Below the pieces are notes generated by a model. That model was not told the DNA's origin. It searched no databases and worked only from the letters and a program-made list of their open reading frames with translations. From the NCBI GenBank assembly GCA_029977785.1, contig JAPOKG010000007.1, positions 1 to 38,482 of the forward strand: a DNA stretch of 38,482 bases, in the 5' to 3' direction. This document shows, one piece after another, positions 22,039 through 32,435 of this stretch. The DNA is from Actinomycetota bacterium (lineage in GTDB: Bacteria > Actinomycetota > Actinomycetes > Nanopelagicales > Nanopelagicaceae). Each line of letters starts with the position of its first letter. Position 1 is the stretch's first letter. Both the position numbers and the translations under genes were made by a program.

Positions 22039-24198
22039 TTAGGTTCGATAGACGTCGTAAACACCTTCGATTCCTCGCACTGCCGCAAGAACTGAATCCA
22101 AATGCTTGGCGTCCGCCATTTCAAAGGTAAATCGAGAGATAGCAACTCGGTCTTTCGATGTATTAACTGCAGCGCTCAAGATATTCACATGTTGCTCAGA
22201 AAGCGTCCGTGTGACATCTGCAAGTAAGCGAGCTCTATCCAGCGCTTCCACCTGAATATTGACCAGAAAGATACTCGCGGCTCCCGGCAGCCATTTCACT
22301 CCAACAACTCTCTCGCTCTGGTTTTTCTGTAGGTCAGATGCGTTAATGCAATCCTCACGGTGAACAGATATTCCTGATCCTTTTGTAATGAAACCCATGA
22401 TTGAATCTCCAGGCACTGGAGTACAGCAGCGCGCAAGCTTTACTAATACGTCATCTACACCTTCGACTTCAATAGCACTGGAAGTTCGCCGTGTGGTTTG
22501 AACACCTGTTGGAATATTCTCTAACGTTGCTTCTGGATGTGAATCCTCTGCACCTAAGCTCGCAACTAATTTCTCGATGATGGAAGCTGCTGAAACATGG
22601 CCATCCCCAACTGCGCTATAGAGCGCATCAATATCCGCATAGTGCATTTCATGGGCGAGTTCCAGAAGTGAATGACCTGCAAATATCTTCTGCAGAGGTA
22701 GACCTGCTTTGCGCATCTGACGGGCAATAGATTCACGTCCTGCATCAATTGCTTCTTCGCGACGCTCCTTGCTAAACCAAGCTTTTATCTTTGATCGTGC
22801 ACGTGGGCTTTTAACGAAATTAAGCCAATCACGGCTCGGTCCTGCGTTCTCTCCCTTGTTGGTAACAATCTCAACTACATCGCCATTATTGAGTTTTGAC
22901 TCAAGTGGGACCAGCCGCCCATTTACCTTTGCACCAGCACACCGAAGACCTACATCTGTATGAACAGAAAAGGCAAAGTCCACTGGAGTTGAACCACCAG
23001 GAAGTGCGACAACCGAACCTTTTGGAGTGAAGACGAAGACTTCGGGACTACCTAGATCAAAGCGAAGTGCTTCGAGGAACTCTGAAGGATCTTCAGTCTC
23101 TTTCTGCCACTCGTGCAGCTGACGGAGCCAGAGCATCTCAGGAGAATTTCCTTCAGGGTCTCCCCCTTGTTTGTACTTCCAATGCGCTGCAATACCGAAC
23201 TCAGCGCGAGAGTGCATCTCATAGGTTCTAATCTGAATCTCAATTGCTTTGCCATTAGGACCTATCACGGTTGTGTGCAGAGATTGATAGAGATTAAATT
23301 TCGGCATAGCGATGTAATCTTTAAATCTACCTGGCACTGGACTCCAGCGCGCATGAATTGAACCTAGAACCGCATAGCAATCTCGAACATCATTGACCAA
23401 TACTCGAATTCCAACAAGGTCATAGATTTCATTGAACTCACGACCGCGAACAACCATCTTCTGATACACACTAAAGAAATGCTTCTTTCTTCCAGTAACG
23501 GTCGCGTTAATCGAATCACGAGCCAGGTCACCCTGAACCGCTTCAATCACTTCGGATGTAAGAGCATCACGTGAAGGCGATCTCTCTGCCACCAGCCGAG
23601 ATATCTCCTCAAATTTCTTTGGTTCAAGTACGGCGAAAGAGAGATCTTCTAGTTCCCATTTAATGGCATTCATTCCGAGGCGATGAGCGAGCGGGGCATA
23701 GATATCTAGCGTCTCCCTTGCCTTGCGTTGTGCAGATTCCGAAGAGACATAGCTCCAAGTACGGGCATTGTGGAGGCGGTCTGCCAGTTTGATGACCAGA
23801 ACCCGAATATCTCGCGACATCGCAATAACCATCTTGCGCACAGTCTCGGCTTCGGCTGTTGGTCCGTAGGTTAATTTGTCTAACTTCGTAACACCATCAA
23901 CCAAGTTGGCAATCTCATCACCAAAATCTGCGCGAAGCTGCGTTAATGAGTAAGGAGTATCTTCGACAGTATCGTGAAGAAGAGATGCAATGAGTGTGAT
24001 CTCGTTAAGACCTAATTCAGCGAGAATCTGAGTCACAGCAACAGGGTGCGTGATGTAATCCTCACCCGATTTTCGCGTCTGCCCGGTGTGCGCTGTCCGT
24101 GCAACCTCGAAGGCACGGTTGATATCTGCGATATCAGCGTTTGGATGATGCTCCCTGAGAGCGTCGATTACCGGCGCAATCAAGGGCTGAGTCTCCAT
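22039..24198 (-). CDS. rel: Bifunctional (p)ppGpp synthetase/hydrolase (Rel/Spo homologue)
   Basis: ORF 719 aa; HD hydrolase motif LLHDTVEDT, synthetase RFKDYIAMPKFNLYQSLHTTV, TGS domain, C-terminal ACT. Confidence 0.97.
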   Translation of the reverse strand: METQPLIAPVIDALREHHPNADIADINRAFEVARTAHTGQTRKSGEDYITHPVAVTQILAELGLNEITLIASLLHDTVEDTPYSLTQLRADFGDEIANLVDGVTKLDKLTYGPTAEAETVRKMVIAMSRDIRVLVIKLADRLHNARTWSYVSSESAQRKARETLDIYAPLAHRLGMNAIKWELEDLSFAVLEPKKFEEISRLVAERSPSRDALTSEVIEAVQGDLARDSINATVTGRKKHFFSVYQKMVVRGREFNEIYDLVGIRVLVNDVRDCYAVLGSIHARWSPVPGRFKDYIAMPKFNLYQSLHTTVIGPNGKAIEIQIRTYEMHSRAEFGIAAHWKYKQGGDPEGNSPEMLWLRQLHEWQKETEDPSEFLEALRFDLGSPEVFVFTPKGSVVALPGGSTPVDFAFSVHTDVGLRCAGAKVNGRLVPLESKLNNGDVVEIVTNKGENAGPSRDWLNFVKSPRARSKIKAWFSKERREEAIDAGRESIARQMRKAGLPLQKIFAGHSLLELAHEMHYADIDALYSAVGDGHVSAASIIEKLVASLGAEDSHPEATLENIPTGVQTTRRTSSAIEVEGVDDVLVKLARCCTPVPGDSIMGFITKGSGISVHREDCINASDLQKNQSERVVGVKWLPGAASIFLVNIQVEALDRARLLADVTRTLSEQHVNILSAAVNTSKDRVAISRFTFEMADAKHLDSVLAAVRGIEGVYDVYRT

Positions 24199-24210
24199 AT
24201 AACTAAAAGG

Positions 24211-25248
24211 TTATTTGCGACCTTTGCGCTTTGCCTGGGTGCGGCGACTGATCTTTGTTGCAGAACTTGTATTTGTCTCTGCAGCACCTGCGCGGGAGGA
24301 AACGCGCTTAGCTAGGGCCTGCATAGCTGGCTCTTTCTCGCGAAGCTGAGCCAAAAATGGAGGAGCGATAAAGATTGATGAGTAGGTACCCACAGCAAGA
24401 CCGATAAAGAGCGCAAGAGACAAATCCTTAAGAGTTCCTGCACCGAGCAACCCAGCGCCTACAAAGAGAATTGATCCCACTGGAATAAGCGCAATTATCG
24501 ATGTGTTAAGAGAGCGAACAATAGTCTGATTAACCGCCAAGTTAGCGGCTTGAGAATAAGTGACCTTTGAATTGGCAACAACGGATTTTGTATTTTCTCG
24601 GACTTTATCGAAGACAACCACGGTGTCATAGAGCGAATAACCCAAGATAGTTAAGAATCCGATAATCGTTGCTGGTGTAACGTCAAAGCCAACCAATGCA
24701 TAAATTCCCACAGTGATGAATACGTCATGAACAACCGCAAGAATGGCTGCTGCCGCCATCTTCGGCTCAAAGACCATCGCAAGAAAGAGCATAATCACAA
24801 GGAGAAACGCGATCAGACCATAAATCGCCTTCTTAGTAATTTCTTTACCCCATGAAGGACCAACTAACTGAGTATCAATAGATTCTTCAGTCACACCGAA
24901 TTTCTGGGTTAGCGCCGCTTCAATTGCACGAGACTGTGCAGCATCAACAGCTCCGGTCTGAACACGGACTTTAGAATCACCAATCTTCTGAACGATGATT
25001 TCACCAGGGAGGCCCACTGCTTCGACTGCTTCACGTGCTTCTTGCACCGTCGCAGTTGCCTTATTTACGGTAAATGAGGCTCCACCCTTGAATTCAATTC
25101 CAAGATGTAAACCTTGCACACCGAGTGCGAAAATTGAAGCGACGATGAAGAGAGCCGAGAAGCTGTACCAACGTTTGCGGTTTTCTACGATATTGAACGA
25201 AGTTTCTCCTGAATAGAGACGGCCGCCAAGACCCGATAATTTCGCCAT
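24211..25248 (-). CDS. secF: Protein translocase subunit SecF
   Basis: ORF 345 aa; GIEFKGGASFTV, GYSLYDTVVVFDKVREN, NQTIVRSLNTS. Confidence 0.96.
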   Translation of the reverse strand: MAKLSGLGGRLYSGETSFNIVENRKRWYSFSALFIVASIFALGVQGLHLGIEFKGGASFTVNKATATVQEAREAVEAVGLPGEIIVQKIGDSKVRVQTGAVDAAQSRAIEAALTQKFGVTEESIDTQLVGPSWGKEITKKAIYGLIAFLLVIMLFLAMVFEPKMAAAAILAVVHDVFITVGIYALVGFDVTPATIIGFLTILGYSLYDTVVVFDKVRENTKSVVANSKVTYSQAANLAVNQTIVRSLNTSIIALIPVGSILFVGAGLLGAGTLKDLSLALFIGLAVGTYSSIFIAPPFLAQLREKEPAMQALAKRVSSRAGAAETNTSSATKISRRTQAKRKGRK

Positions 25249-25252
25249 GTGC

Positions 25253-26803
25253 TTATGCCTCCAAAGGTGATTCAGTTTGAGAAATCTTTGCGTTCTTCTC
25301 TTTCATTCCCACACTCTTAGGCGATAGACCAGAAAGTGGGTGACCCGAAGCGAAGAACTTCCAACGCGATAGGACTGTCACGATTGGTTTGGTAAAGAGG
25401 AAAACGATGAGAAGGTCGATAATGGTGGTTAGACCTAGCGTGAATGCAAAACCTCGTACGCCACCGACGGCGAAGAAGTAAAGCAAGAATGCGGCGATAA
25501 GTGACACGAGATCGGCGACGATGATCGTACGACGTGCTCTGCTCCATCCTGTTTCAACAGCGGTACGGAGAGTTTTACCCTCGCGGAGTTCATCTCGAAT
25601 ACGTTCGAAGTAGACAATAAAGGAGTCTGCAGTCACGCCGATCGCAACAATCGAACCAGCGATTCCCGCCAAGGTGAGAGTGAAACCAATTGATTTACCG
25701 AGAACGAGGAAGAGAAGGTAGAGCATCGCCGCTGCGATACCAAGGGAACCAACAATCGCGATTCCAAGACCTCGGTAATAAGCGACGGAGAAAATTAAGA
25801 CCAATCCCATTCCGAGCGCGCCAGCAAGAAGTCCCGCTCGAAGCTGATCTTCGCCGAGCGTCGGAGAAACTTGCTGAACCTCACCGCGATCAAATGCCAA
25901 TGGCAGAGATCCATACTTCAGAACATTTGCGAGATCTTGAGCTTCAACTTGTGAGAATGAACCAGTGATCTGGGCTTCACCTGATGGAATCGCCTCGCGA
26001 ATAGATGGAGCAGAGACAACAAGTCCATCAAGAACAATCGCCACCTGATTCTGCGGCGAAGGTAGGGATGTCACTCGAGCAGTTTGTGCCCCAAATGCTC
26101 GTGTGCCCTCGCCATCAAATGTCAGAGAAACAAACCAGGCACTTGCGCCCTGCTGATCAATGCCTGCAGAAGCCTTCGATACTTGTTGGCCCAAAACTTC
26201 GGCCGGTCCCAAAATGTATTTAGCAGAGCCAGTGCGAGCACACGCGACGATAGTTTCATTTGGAGAATCTGCACCTGTTCCTTGAAGGTTTGCAGGATTG
26301 GTGCAATCAAGGGCAGCAAAACGAGCGTTGATGTCTGCGGAGACTCCTCCAGTAGGAGTTGCTTCTCCTCCACCGATTCCTGCAAGCGCAGAAGACTCAG
26401 CGAGAACCTGACGGAAACGAAGTTCCGCAGTCTGACCCACCAAATCGACAACACGTCGACCAGATTCACCAGGCACGGAGATGACAATTTGTCGGTTTGT
26501 GCCACTTCCTTGTGCAGTTACTTCAGATTCTGCAACGCCGAGGGAGTTCACGCGTTGACGAATAATCGAAACAGCCTGGTCGATTGCCTCTGACGTCACT
26601 TTGTTGTCGGCATTGGAAGCGCGAGGTTGCAGCGTGACGCTCGTACCTCCACGCAGATCTAGGCCAAGTCGAACGGAGTCTGCTCCTTGGATAAGCGCTG
26701 TTCCGAGAAGTCCCACAAGGATTACCGCCAACAAAGTGAGCGCGCGTAGTGGTCTGCCGGAAGTCTTCACAGGAGTCTTCACAGGTGTTTGAGGTGTGGA
26801 CAT
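25253..26803 (-). CDS. secD: Protein translocase subunit SecD
   Basis: ORF 516 aa; RLGLDLRGGTSVTLQP, GVTADSFIVYFERIRDELREGKTLRTAVETGW. Confidence 0.97.
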   Translation of the reverse strand: MSTPQTPVKTPVKTSGRPLRALTLLAVILVGLLGTALIQGADSVRLGLDLRGGTSVTLQPRASNADNKVTSEAIDQAVSIIRQRVNSLGVAESEVTAQGSGTNRQIVISVPGESGRRVVDLVGQTAELRFRQVLAESSALAGIGGGEATPTGGVSADINARFAALDCTNPANLQGTGADSPNETIVACARTGSAKYILGPAEVLGQQVSKASAGIDQQGASAWFVSLTFDGEGTRAFGAQTARVTSLPSPQNQVAIVLDGLVVSAPSIREAIPSGEAQITGSFSQVEAQDLANVLKYGSLPLAFDRGEVQQVSPTLGEDQLRAGLLAGALGMGLVLIFSVAYYRGLGIAIVGSLGIAAAMLYLLFLVLGKSIGFTLTLAGIAGSIVAIGVTADSFIVYFERIRDELREGKTLRTAVETGWSRARRTIIVADLVSLIAAFLLYFFAVGGVRGFAFTLGLTTIIDLLIVFLFTKPIVTVLSRWKFFASGHPLSGLSPKSVGMKEKNAKISQTESPLEA

Positions 26804-26821
26804 AAGGCGAGAGTCTAGGCG

Positions 26822-27856
26822 TTACGTAGTGGGTGTGTCGAAAAGAGTGGCCAGCCCAGGAGGTGGTGTGCGTCCCACATGTGAGAAACCGGCCGCTGTG
26901 GCTACTCTCCCCCGCGGAGTGCGAGCCATAAATCCATTTCTGACTAAGAAAGGTTCAGCGACAGATTCAACGGTCTCGACTTCTTCACCTACTGCAATAG
27001 CCAAGGTGGATAGGCCGACTGGGCCACCATTAAAGCGTTCAATCAGGGCAAGGAGAACTGAGCGATCGAGTCGATCCAACCCCTGTTCATCGACCTCATA
27101 CATTTCAAGAGCAGCTTTGGCATCGCTATGGCTGAGCGAATTAGACCCGTTGACCTGCGCATAATCGCGCACACGTCGCAAGAGTCGATTGGCGATACGT
27201 GGCGTACCTCGAGAGCGACTTGCTATCTCTGCAATTGCTTTCTTATCAATTGTCAGTCCCAAAAGAGCTGCACTGCGCGAGAGAACTTCTTCCAATTCGC
27301 TTTCTTCATAAAAATCTAAATGTGCTGTGAACCCAAAACGATCTCGTAGCGGTGACGGCAGAAGCCCTGCACGAGTAGTTGCCCCGACTAATGTAAAACG
27401 TGGTAACTGCAGTGGGATAGCTGTAGCCCCCGGACCTTTACCAACTACTACATCGACTCGGAAATCTTCCATTGCCAAATAAAGAAGTTCCTCGGCAGGT
27501 CTTGGCAAACGATGAATTTCATCAAGAAAGAAAATTTCACCTTCTACGAGTGAAGATAAAATAGCGGCCAAGTCCCCGGCATGAGTGATGGCCGGCCCGC
27601 TTGTTATTCGAATCGGTGCTTGCATCTCGGAGGCAAGAATCATGGCGAGCGTTGTTTTTCCTAGCCCCGGTGGTCCCGAAAGTAAAATGTGATCAGCGGC
27701 TGAATTACGTTTTCGAGCCGCGCTCAGGAGTACATCTATCTGCTGGCGAACACGGTGTTGACCTATGAAATCACCGAGAGTCCGTGGTCGCAGCGCATGC
27801 TCTGCCGATAATTCATCAGGTTGCTCGTTCGGATCAACCATTCGGTCTGCGCTCAC
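26822..27856 (-). CDS. ruvB: Holliday junction branch migration helicase RuvB
   Basis: ORF 344 aa; [58 protein letters not shown]. Confidence 0.98.
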   Translation of the reverse strand: MSADRMVDPNEQPDELSAEHALRPRTLGDFIGQHRVRQQIDVLLSAARKRNSAADHILLSGPPGLGKTTLAMILASEMQAPIRITSGPAITHAGDLAAILSSLVEGEIFFLDEIHRLPRPAEELLYLAMEDFRVDVVVGKGPGATAIPLQLPRFTLVGATTRAGLLPSPLRDRFGFTAHLDFYEESELEEVLSRSAALLGLTIDKKAIAEIASRSRGTPRIANRLLRRVRDYAQVNGSNSLSHSDAKAALEMYEVDEQGLDRLDRSVLLALIERFNGGPVGLSTLAIAVGEEVETVESVAEPFLVRNGFMARTPRGRVATAAGFSHVGRTPPPGLATLFDTPTT

Positions 27857-28465
27857 TTAGCTGCGCCTTCCACTTTGCAACGCTTTTTTGAGAAGTTCAG
27901 AGAGCTCAACCTCTGTTGGTTCAACTCCAGTTTCGCCGTATTCAGCGATAACAGAGTTGATTGCCGAATCTGAATCTTTAGCAGTGAAACCAAGAGAGAC
28001 AAGGGCTGCCGTTAGTTGCTCGCGCCATACCGGTTGATGATGTGAACTCTTATGCCCACTACCAAAGTCAGAGATCTTTCCTTTGAGTTCCAGAATGAGT
28101 CGCTGGGCTCCTTTTCGCCCAATACCGGGAACTTTTTCAATGGCAGAGATATCTTCTTGGGCAATTGCTGCCGCAAGCGTCTGAGGCGAATGGCTTCCCA
28201 TAATTGCTAGCGCCACTTTCGGACCTATCCCGGTAACCGTTTGTACTAATTCAAATGTGGAACGGCTCTCCTCATCAAGAAATCCAAAGAGGGTGAGAGC
28301 ATCTTCGCGGACTATGAGCGTTGTAAAGAGTTGAACTGGAACTCCAATATTGAGTTGTGAACTAGTCTGGGTAGTGACAGAAACAGCAAGACCAACTCCA
28401 CTAACTTCGACGATAACTTTATCGGTGGCAATGGAACGGACCACACCGCTGATAAGTGAAATCAT
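27857..28465 (-). CDS. ruvA: Holliday junction branch migration protein RuvA
   Basis: ORF 202 aa; [45 protein letters not shown]. Confidence 0.97.
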   Translation of the reverse strand: MISLISGVVRSIATDKVIVEVSGVGLAVSVTTQTSSQLNIGVPVQLFTTLIVREDALTLFGFLDEESRSTFELVQTVTGIGPKVALAIMGSHSPQTLAAAIAQEDISAIEKVPGIGRKGAQRLILELKGKISDFGSGHKSSHHQPVWREQLTAALVSLGFTAKDSDSAINSVIAEYGETGVEPTEVELSELLKKALQSGRRS

Positions 28466-29025
28466 CTCTTTACCAACTTCGAGATACGAGCTTTCTCTGC
28501 TTTTAGCGCCTCTTCAATTTTTCCATTTCCGCCTCCACGCCATAGATGACAGATTGCGAGAGCAAGTGCATCCGTGCTATCAACGGGCTTTGGGATGACT
28601 TCGAGATTGAGTAACCGCTTCACCATTTGCGCGACCTGAGCCTTATTTGCGCGACCTGAGCCAGTCACCGCTGCCTTCACTTCAGAGGGTGTATGCATCA
28701 TGACTGGAATATTGCGACGAGCTGCAACTAATAGAGCAATTCCTGCAGCTTGTGCAGTTCCCATAACTGTTCTGACATTGTGTTGCGAAAAAACTCGTTC
28801 GATGGCAATGACATCTGGCTGGTGCACTGAAATCCACTCTTCCAGCTCAACCTCTAATTGCAGCAGGCGGCGCTCTAAAGGCAGATCACTTGAGGTCAGA
28901 ATTACTCCAACCCCAATGAGAGATATCTGCTTTCCAACACTGCCTTCAATCACGCCGATTCCGCAACGCGTAAGCCCTGGGTCTACCCCAAGGACTCGCT
29001 TATGTGGATGGCTCATAATTTCCAA
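28462..29025 (-). CDS. ruvC: Crossover junction endodeoxyribonuclease RuvC
   Basis: ORF 187 aa; [67 protein letters not shown]. Confidence 0.97.
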   Translation of the reverse strand: MEIMSHPHKRVLGVDPGLTRCGIGVIEGSVGKQISLIGVGVILTSSDLPLERRLLQLEVELEEWISVHQPDVIAIERVFSQHNVRTVMGTAQAAGIALLVAARRNIPVMMHTPSEVKAAVTGSGRANKAQVAQMVKRLLNLEVIPKPVDSTDALALAICHLWRGGGNGKIEEALKAEKARISKLVKR

Positions 29026-29049
29026 GCCTAGGACTAACGAGCCGTTCAG

Positions 29050-29802
29050 TTAGGAAAGGCTCGCCATAACTTCATCAGAGACATCAAAATTCGAATATAC
29101 GTTCTGTACGTCGTCGAGCTCTTCAATGGCATCGATAAGTTCAAAGACCTTCTGAGCACCTTCTGCATCAAGAGGAATCTGCATAGATGGTAAAAAGGAT
29201 GATTCCGCGGATTCGTAATCAATACCAGCCTTCTGCAGAGCAGTTCTTGCCGCTACTAGATCACTTGCTTCACAGACGACCTCAAATGATTCACCAAGAT
29301 CATTCACTTCTTCAACACCAGCATCTAGCGCGGCTTCCAGAATTGAATCCTCTGTGGCTCCGGCAGCCTTGTTGACGATGATAACGCCCTTGCGATTAAA
29401 GAGGTAAGAGACTGAACCAGGGTCAGCCATAGAACCACCATTACGTGTGACTGCAACACGGACTTCAGAAGCCGCACGATTACGGTTATCAGATAAACAT
29501 TCAATCATGATTGCTACTCCGTTTGGTCCGTAGCCTTCGTACATAATCGTTTGCCAATCTGCTCCACCAGATTCAAGTCCCGCACCGCGCTTAACCGCTC
29601 TCTCGATATTGTCGGCCGGCATGGAATTTTTCTTTGCCTTAGCAATTGCATCAAATAGAGTTGGATTACCATCAACCTCAGGCCCACCATTACGCGCTGC
29701 TACTTCTATCGCCTTAATTAACTTTGCAAAGTTTTTGGCGCGACGGCTATCAATGACAGCCTTCTTATGCTTTGTCGTTGCCCATTTGGAATGGCCTGAC
29801 AT
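29050..29802 (-). CDS. YebC/PmpR-family protein
   Basis: ORF from 29805 starts [41 protein letters not shown]; the family N-terminus MSGHSKW begins at 29802. Confidence 0.95.
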   Translation of the reverse strand: MSGHSKWATTKHKKAVIDSRRAKNFAKLIKAIEVAARNGGPEVDGNPTLFDAIAKAKKNSMPADNIERAVKRGAGLESGGADWQTIMYEGYGPNGVAIMIECLSDNRNRAASEVRVAVTRNGGSMADPGSVSYLFNRKGVIIVNKAAGATEDSILEAALDAGVEEVNDLGESFEVVCEASDLVAARTALQKAGIDYESAESSFLPSMQIPLDAEGAQKVFELIDAIEELDDVQNVYSNFDVSDEVMASLS

Positions 29803-29841
29803 CAACCCACCTCGTACGTTCTCTAGCGCCTTACGCGAACT

Positions 29842-30414
29842 TTATCTGCCTTTGCAGATCTCTTCAAAAAAGTACTCATGCACAGCCATGTCAGAAGTCA
29901 ATTCAGGGTGGAAGCTGGTCGCGAGTAGATTGCCTTGACGAACAGCCACCGCATGCCCTGCTGCCTCTGATAACACCTGCACCCCTTCGCCAACTTCCTC
30001 AACCCAAGGGGCCCGAATGAAGACCGCATGAAGTGAATGTCCGTTAAATTTTAGATCAGATTCAAAAGAGTCCACTTGGCGACCGAAGGCATTCCGTCGC
30101 ACGGTCATGTTTATTCCGCCAAAAGTTTTCTGTCCTTCTTTACCGTCAACTATGCGATCTGCCAACAGAATCATTCCAGCGCAAGATCCATATACAGGAA
30201 GGCCTTTTGCAATTTTGGTCCTTATAGGCGCGTACAGATCAAAGAGTTCAGATAGTTGAATAATCGTGGTTGATTCGCCACCAGGGAGGATTAAGGCATC
30301 AATCTTTTCCAAATCTTCGGCAGTGCGAATTTCTACTGCACTATGACCACAAGAATTCGTCGCCGCGATATGTTCGCGAAAATCACCTTGTAAAGCCAGT
30401 ACGCCAACAATCAT
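29842..30414 (-). CDS. pdxT: Pyridoxal 5'-phosphate synthase glutaminase subunit
   Basis: ORF 190 aa; VGVLALQGDFREH, LILPGGESTTI, VYGSCAGMILLA, SFHPELTSD. Confidence 0.97.
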   Translation of the reverse strand: MIVGVLALQGDFREHIAATNSCGHSAVEIRTAEDLEKIDALILPGGESTTIIQLSELFDLYAPIRTKIAKGLPVYGSCAGMILLADRIVDGKEGQKTFGGINMTVRRNAFGRQVDSFESDLKFNGHSLHAVFIRAPWVEEVGEGVQVLSEAAGHAVAVRQGNLLATSFHPELTSDMAVHEYFFEEICKGR

Positions 30415-30425
30415 TCGAAGTGGGA

Positions 30426-31328
30426 TTACCAGCCACGTTCAGCGAGGCGATGAGGGACCGGAATATCAGAGACGTTAATTCCCACCATGGCCTCGCCCAG
30501 TCCACGTGATGCATCCGCTAATACCTTGGCATCCTGATAGAAAGTAGTTGCCTTGACGCAAGCTGCGGCTCGTTGCGCGGGATTTCCAGATTTAAAGATT
30601 CCAGAACCGATAAAGACACCGTCTGCACCCATCTGCATCATCAAAGCCGCATCAGCGGGAGTTGCTATTCCGCCTGCTGTAAAGAGAACGACTGGAAGTT
30701 TTCCAGTTTCGGCAACCTCCTTCACAAGCGCGTAAGGCGCCTGCAATTCTTTTGCTGCAACATAGAGTTCGTCTTCGCGCATTGAAGTAAGACGTCGTAT
30801 TTCCCCACCAATGGTGCGCATATGAGTCATTGCATTAGAAACATCACCTGTGCCAGCCTCGCCTTTAGAGCGAATCATGGCTGCGCCTTCGTTAATTCGA
30901 CGTAGCGCTTCACCAAGATTTGTAGCACCACAGACGAAAGGAATCTTGAAATTCCATTTATCAATGTGGTTGGTGTAATCCGCAGGAGTTAAGACTTCGG
31001 ACTCGTCGATGTAATCAACTCCAAGGCTTTCAATAATCTGTGCCTCAACGAAGTGGCCGATGCGAACCTTTGCCATGACTGGAATTGAAACTGCTGCTTG
31101 AATTTTCTGAATCATGTCGGGATCAGACATACGAGCAACGCCACCTTGTGCGCGAATATCGGCAGGTACGCGCTCTAGAGCCATCACAGCACACGCTCCA
31201 GCATCTTCGGCAATCTTGGCTTGTTCAACGTTAACGACATCCATGATGACGCCGCCCTTGAGCATCTCAGCCATTCCGCGCTTCACGCGCGCTGTGCCTG
31301 TAGCTTCGCTTCCAGTGTTCTGTGACAT
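30426..31328 (-). CDS. pdxS: Pyridoxal 5'-phosphate synthase lyase subunit
   Basis: ORF 300 aa; [57 protein letters not shown]. Confidence 0.98.
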   Translation of the reverse strand: MSQNTGSEATGTARVKRGMAEMLKGGVIMDVVNVEQAKIAEDAGACAVMALERVPADIRAQGGVARMSDPDMIQKIQAAVSIPVMAKVRIGHFVEAQIIESLGVDYIDESEVLTPADYTNHIDKWNFKIPFVCGATNLGEALRRINEGAAMIRSKGEAGTGDVSNAMTHMRTIGGEIRRLTSMREDELYVAAKELQAPYALVKEVAETGKLPVVLFTAGGIATPADAALMMQMGADGVFIGSGIFKSGNPAQRAAACVKATTFYQDAKVLADASRGLGEAMVGINVSDIPVPHRLAERGW

Positions 31329-31349
31329 TCAATGAACTCCTTACAAAGA

Positions 31350-31370
31350 CGTGAAATGGTCTATTCCACG
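31350..31370 (-). other. Predicted RNA hairpin in the pdxS leader
   Basis: Minus-strand RNA CGUGGAAUAGACCAUUUCACG: 7-bp stem (one G-U) and 7-nt loop, about 20 nt upstream of the pdxS ATG. Confidence 0.4.
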
Positions 31371-31397
31371 TAGAGGGTGAGTCTACTTTGTCTGTCT

Positions 31398-32435
31398 CTA
31401 TGGTGCATCCGCAAGATTTGCGGTGAAACTAGGCGCTTTATCGGTCAGGGCAATCCATATGGCACCGGATGCGAATGGAATTTCATCCCCTGCAATGGTG
31501 GTCCAGCGAGTACCTGAAGATTCAGATGGGCGACTCCAATTTCCTTCAATGTACTTTCCATCTCTCAAGATATAACCCCTACCAGAACCAACGGTCGCCG
31601 AGAATGGCGTCACTCCACCTACTTTGTCTTTGTAAATCGAATCAGTAATGGATACCAGTTGTATAACGAATGTATCCGCCGTCAAACGCTGACCTGTCGA
31701 TGAGAGATTGAGATCTCCGCTGTGCGAAAGTTCCCAGACCTCTCTTTCAGCCGACCAGAAGACTTCATAGTTACTTGCTGGCCATGAAATCTTTGCCGAA
31801 CTTATTGCTGTTCCCAAATTGGTCTCATCTGAAAAGCTCCACCCAGCGCTTGTTGATTGGGCAAATTCATAACCTTTTTCTTGCGCATACTCCATAAATA
31901 GATCAGCGCGAAGAACCATCGCATACGGTTGAATACGCTGAGGATCAGTTGTGTAAATAGTTGAAGACATCCTCTGCGCACCCAAATCAAAGAGATTGGC
32001 AGATTCAATTTCTGGACGTAACTTCTGCTGAGCACCACTGTAGGCAAAACCAACTTTTCCAAACTGTGAAAGCAGTTCAATATCTGAAATTCTGGCGGAC
32101 CGAACGGGACCAATCTCTTTTGGAATGTAGGATGAAAAAACTGCTGCTAGGCGAGTAAGCCCGCCTTCGACTTGTTCAATGTAAACGATGTCAGCATGCT
32201 CAATTCCAATCTGAGGATGCGCCAGTTTTGTATCATCAATTTTCACAACCAAAATTGGTCCATCTGGTCCAATTCTTCCACTCAGGGAATTGCGCACTTC
32301 TTCCTCGAAAACAGAGGAGATGAAGTTTTTTGAAGTTGGCGCAAGAAAGGCGAACGCAATGACTGCAACAGATGCCACAGCAACAATTAGAGTTAGGGAT
32401 TTCTTAAAGAACATCGTCTTCAAACTCATAGACAA
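31398..32435 (-). CDS. DUF3048-domain (YerB-like) exported protein
   Basis: ORF 345 aa; N-terminal signal/TM; KIDDTKLAHPQIGIEHADIVYIEQVEGGLTRLAAVFSSYIPKEIGPVRSARISDIELLSQFG. True start may be the downstream ATG at 32414. Confidence 0.83.
   Translation of the reverse strand: MSMSLKTMFFKKSLTLIVAVASVAVIAFAFLAPTSKNFISSVFEEEVRNSLSGRIGPDGPILVVKIDDTKLAHPQIGIEHADIVYIEQVEGGLTRLAAVFSSYIPKEIGPVRSARISDIELLSQFGKVGFAYSGAQQKLRPEIESANLFDLGAQRMSSTIYTTDPQRIQPYAMVLRADLFMEYAQEKGYEFAQSTSAGWSFSDETNLGTAISSAKISWPASNYEVFWSAEREVWELSHSGDLNLSSTGQRLTADTFVIQLVSITDSIYKDKVGGVTPFSATVGSGRGYILRDGKYIEGNWSRPSESSGTRWTTIAGDEIPFASGAIWIALTDKAPSFTANLADAP

Noticed and set aside
26084-26593. 169-aa plus-strand ORF
   Set aside because: Antisense to secD; Cys/Ser/Arg-rich low-plausibility translation, so a shadow ORF.
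26758-26790. Short tandem repeat GTCTTCACAGGA at the secD 5' end
   Set aside because: Only about two copies, encoding TPVKTPVKT in the variable SecD N-terminus; in frame and not obviously functional.
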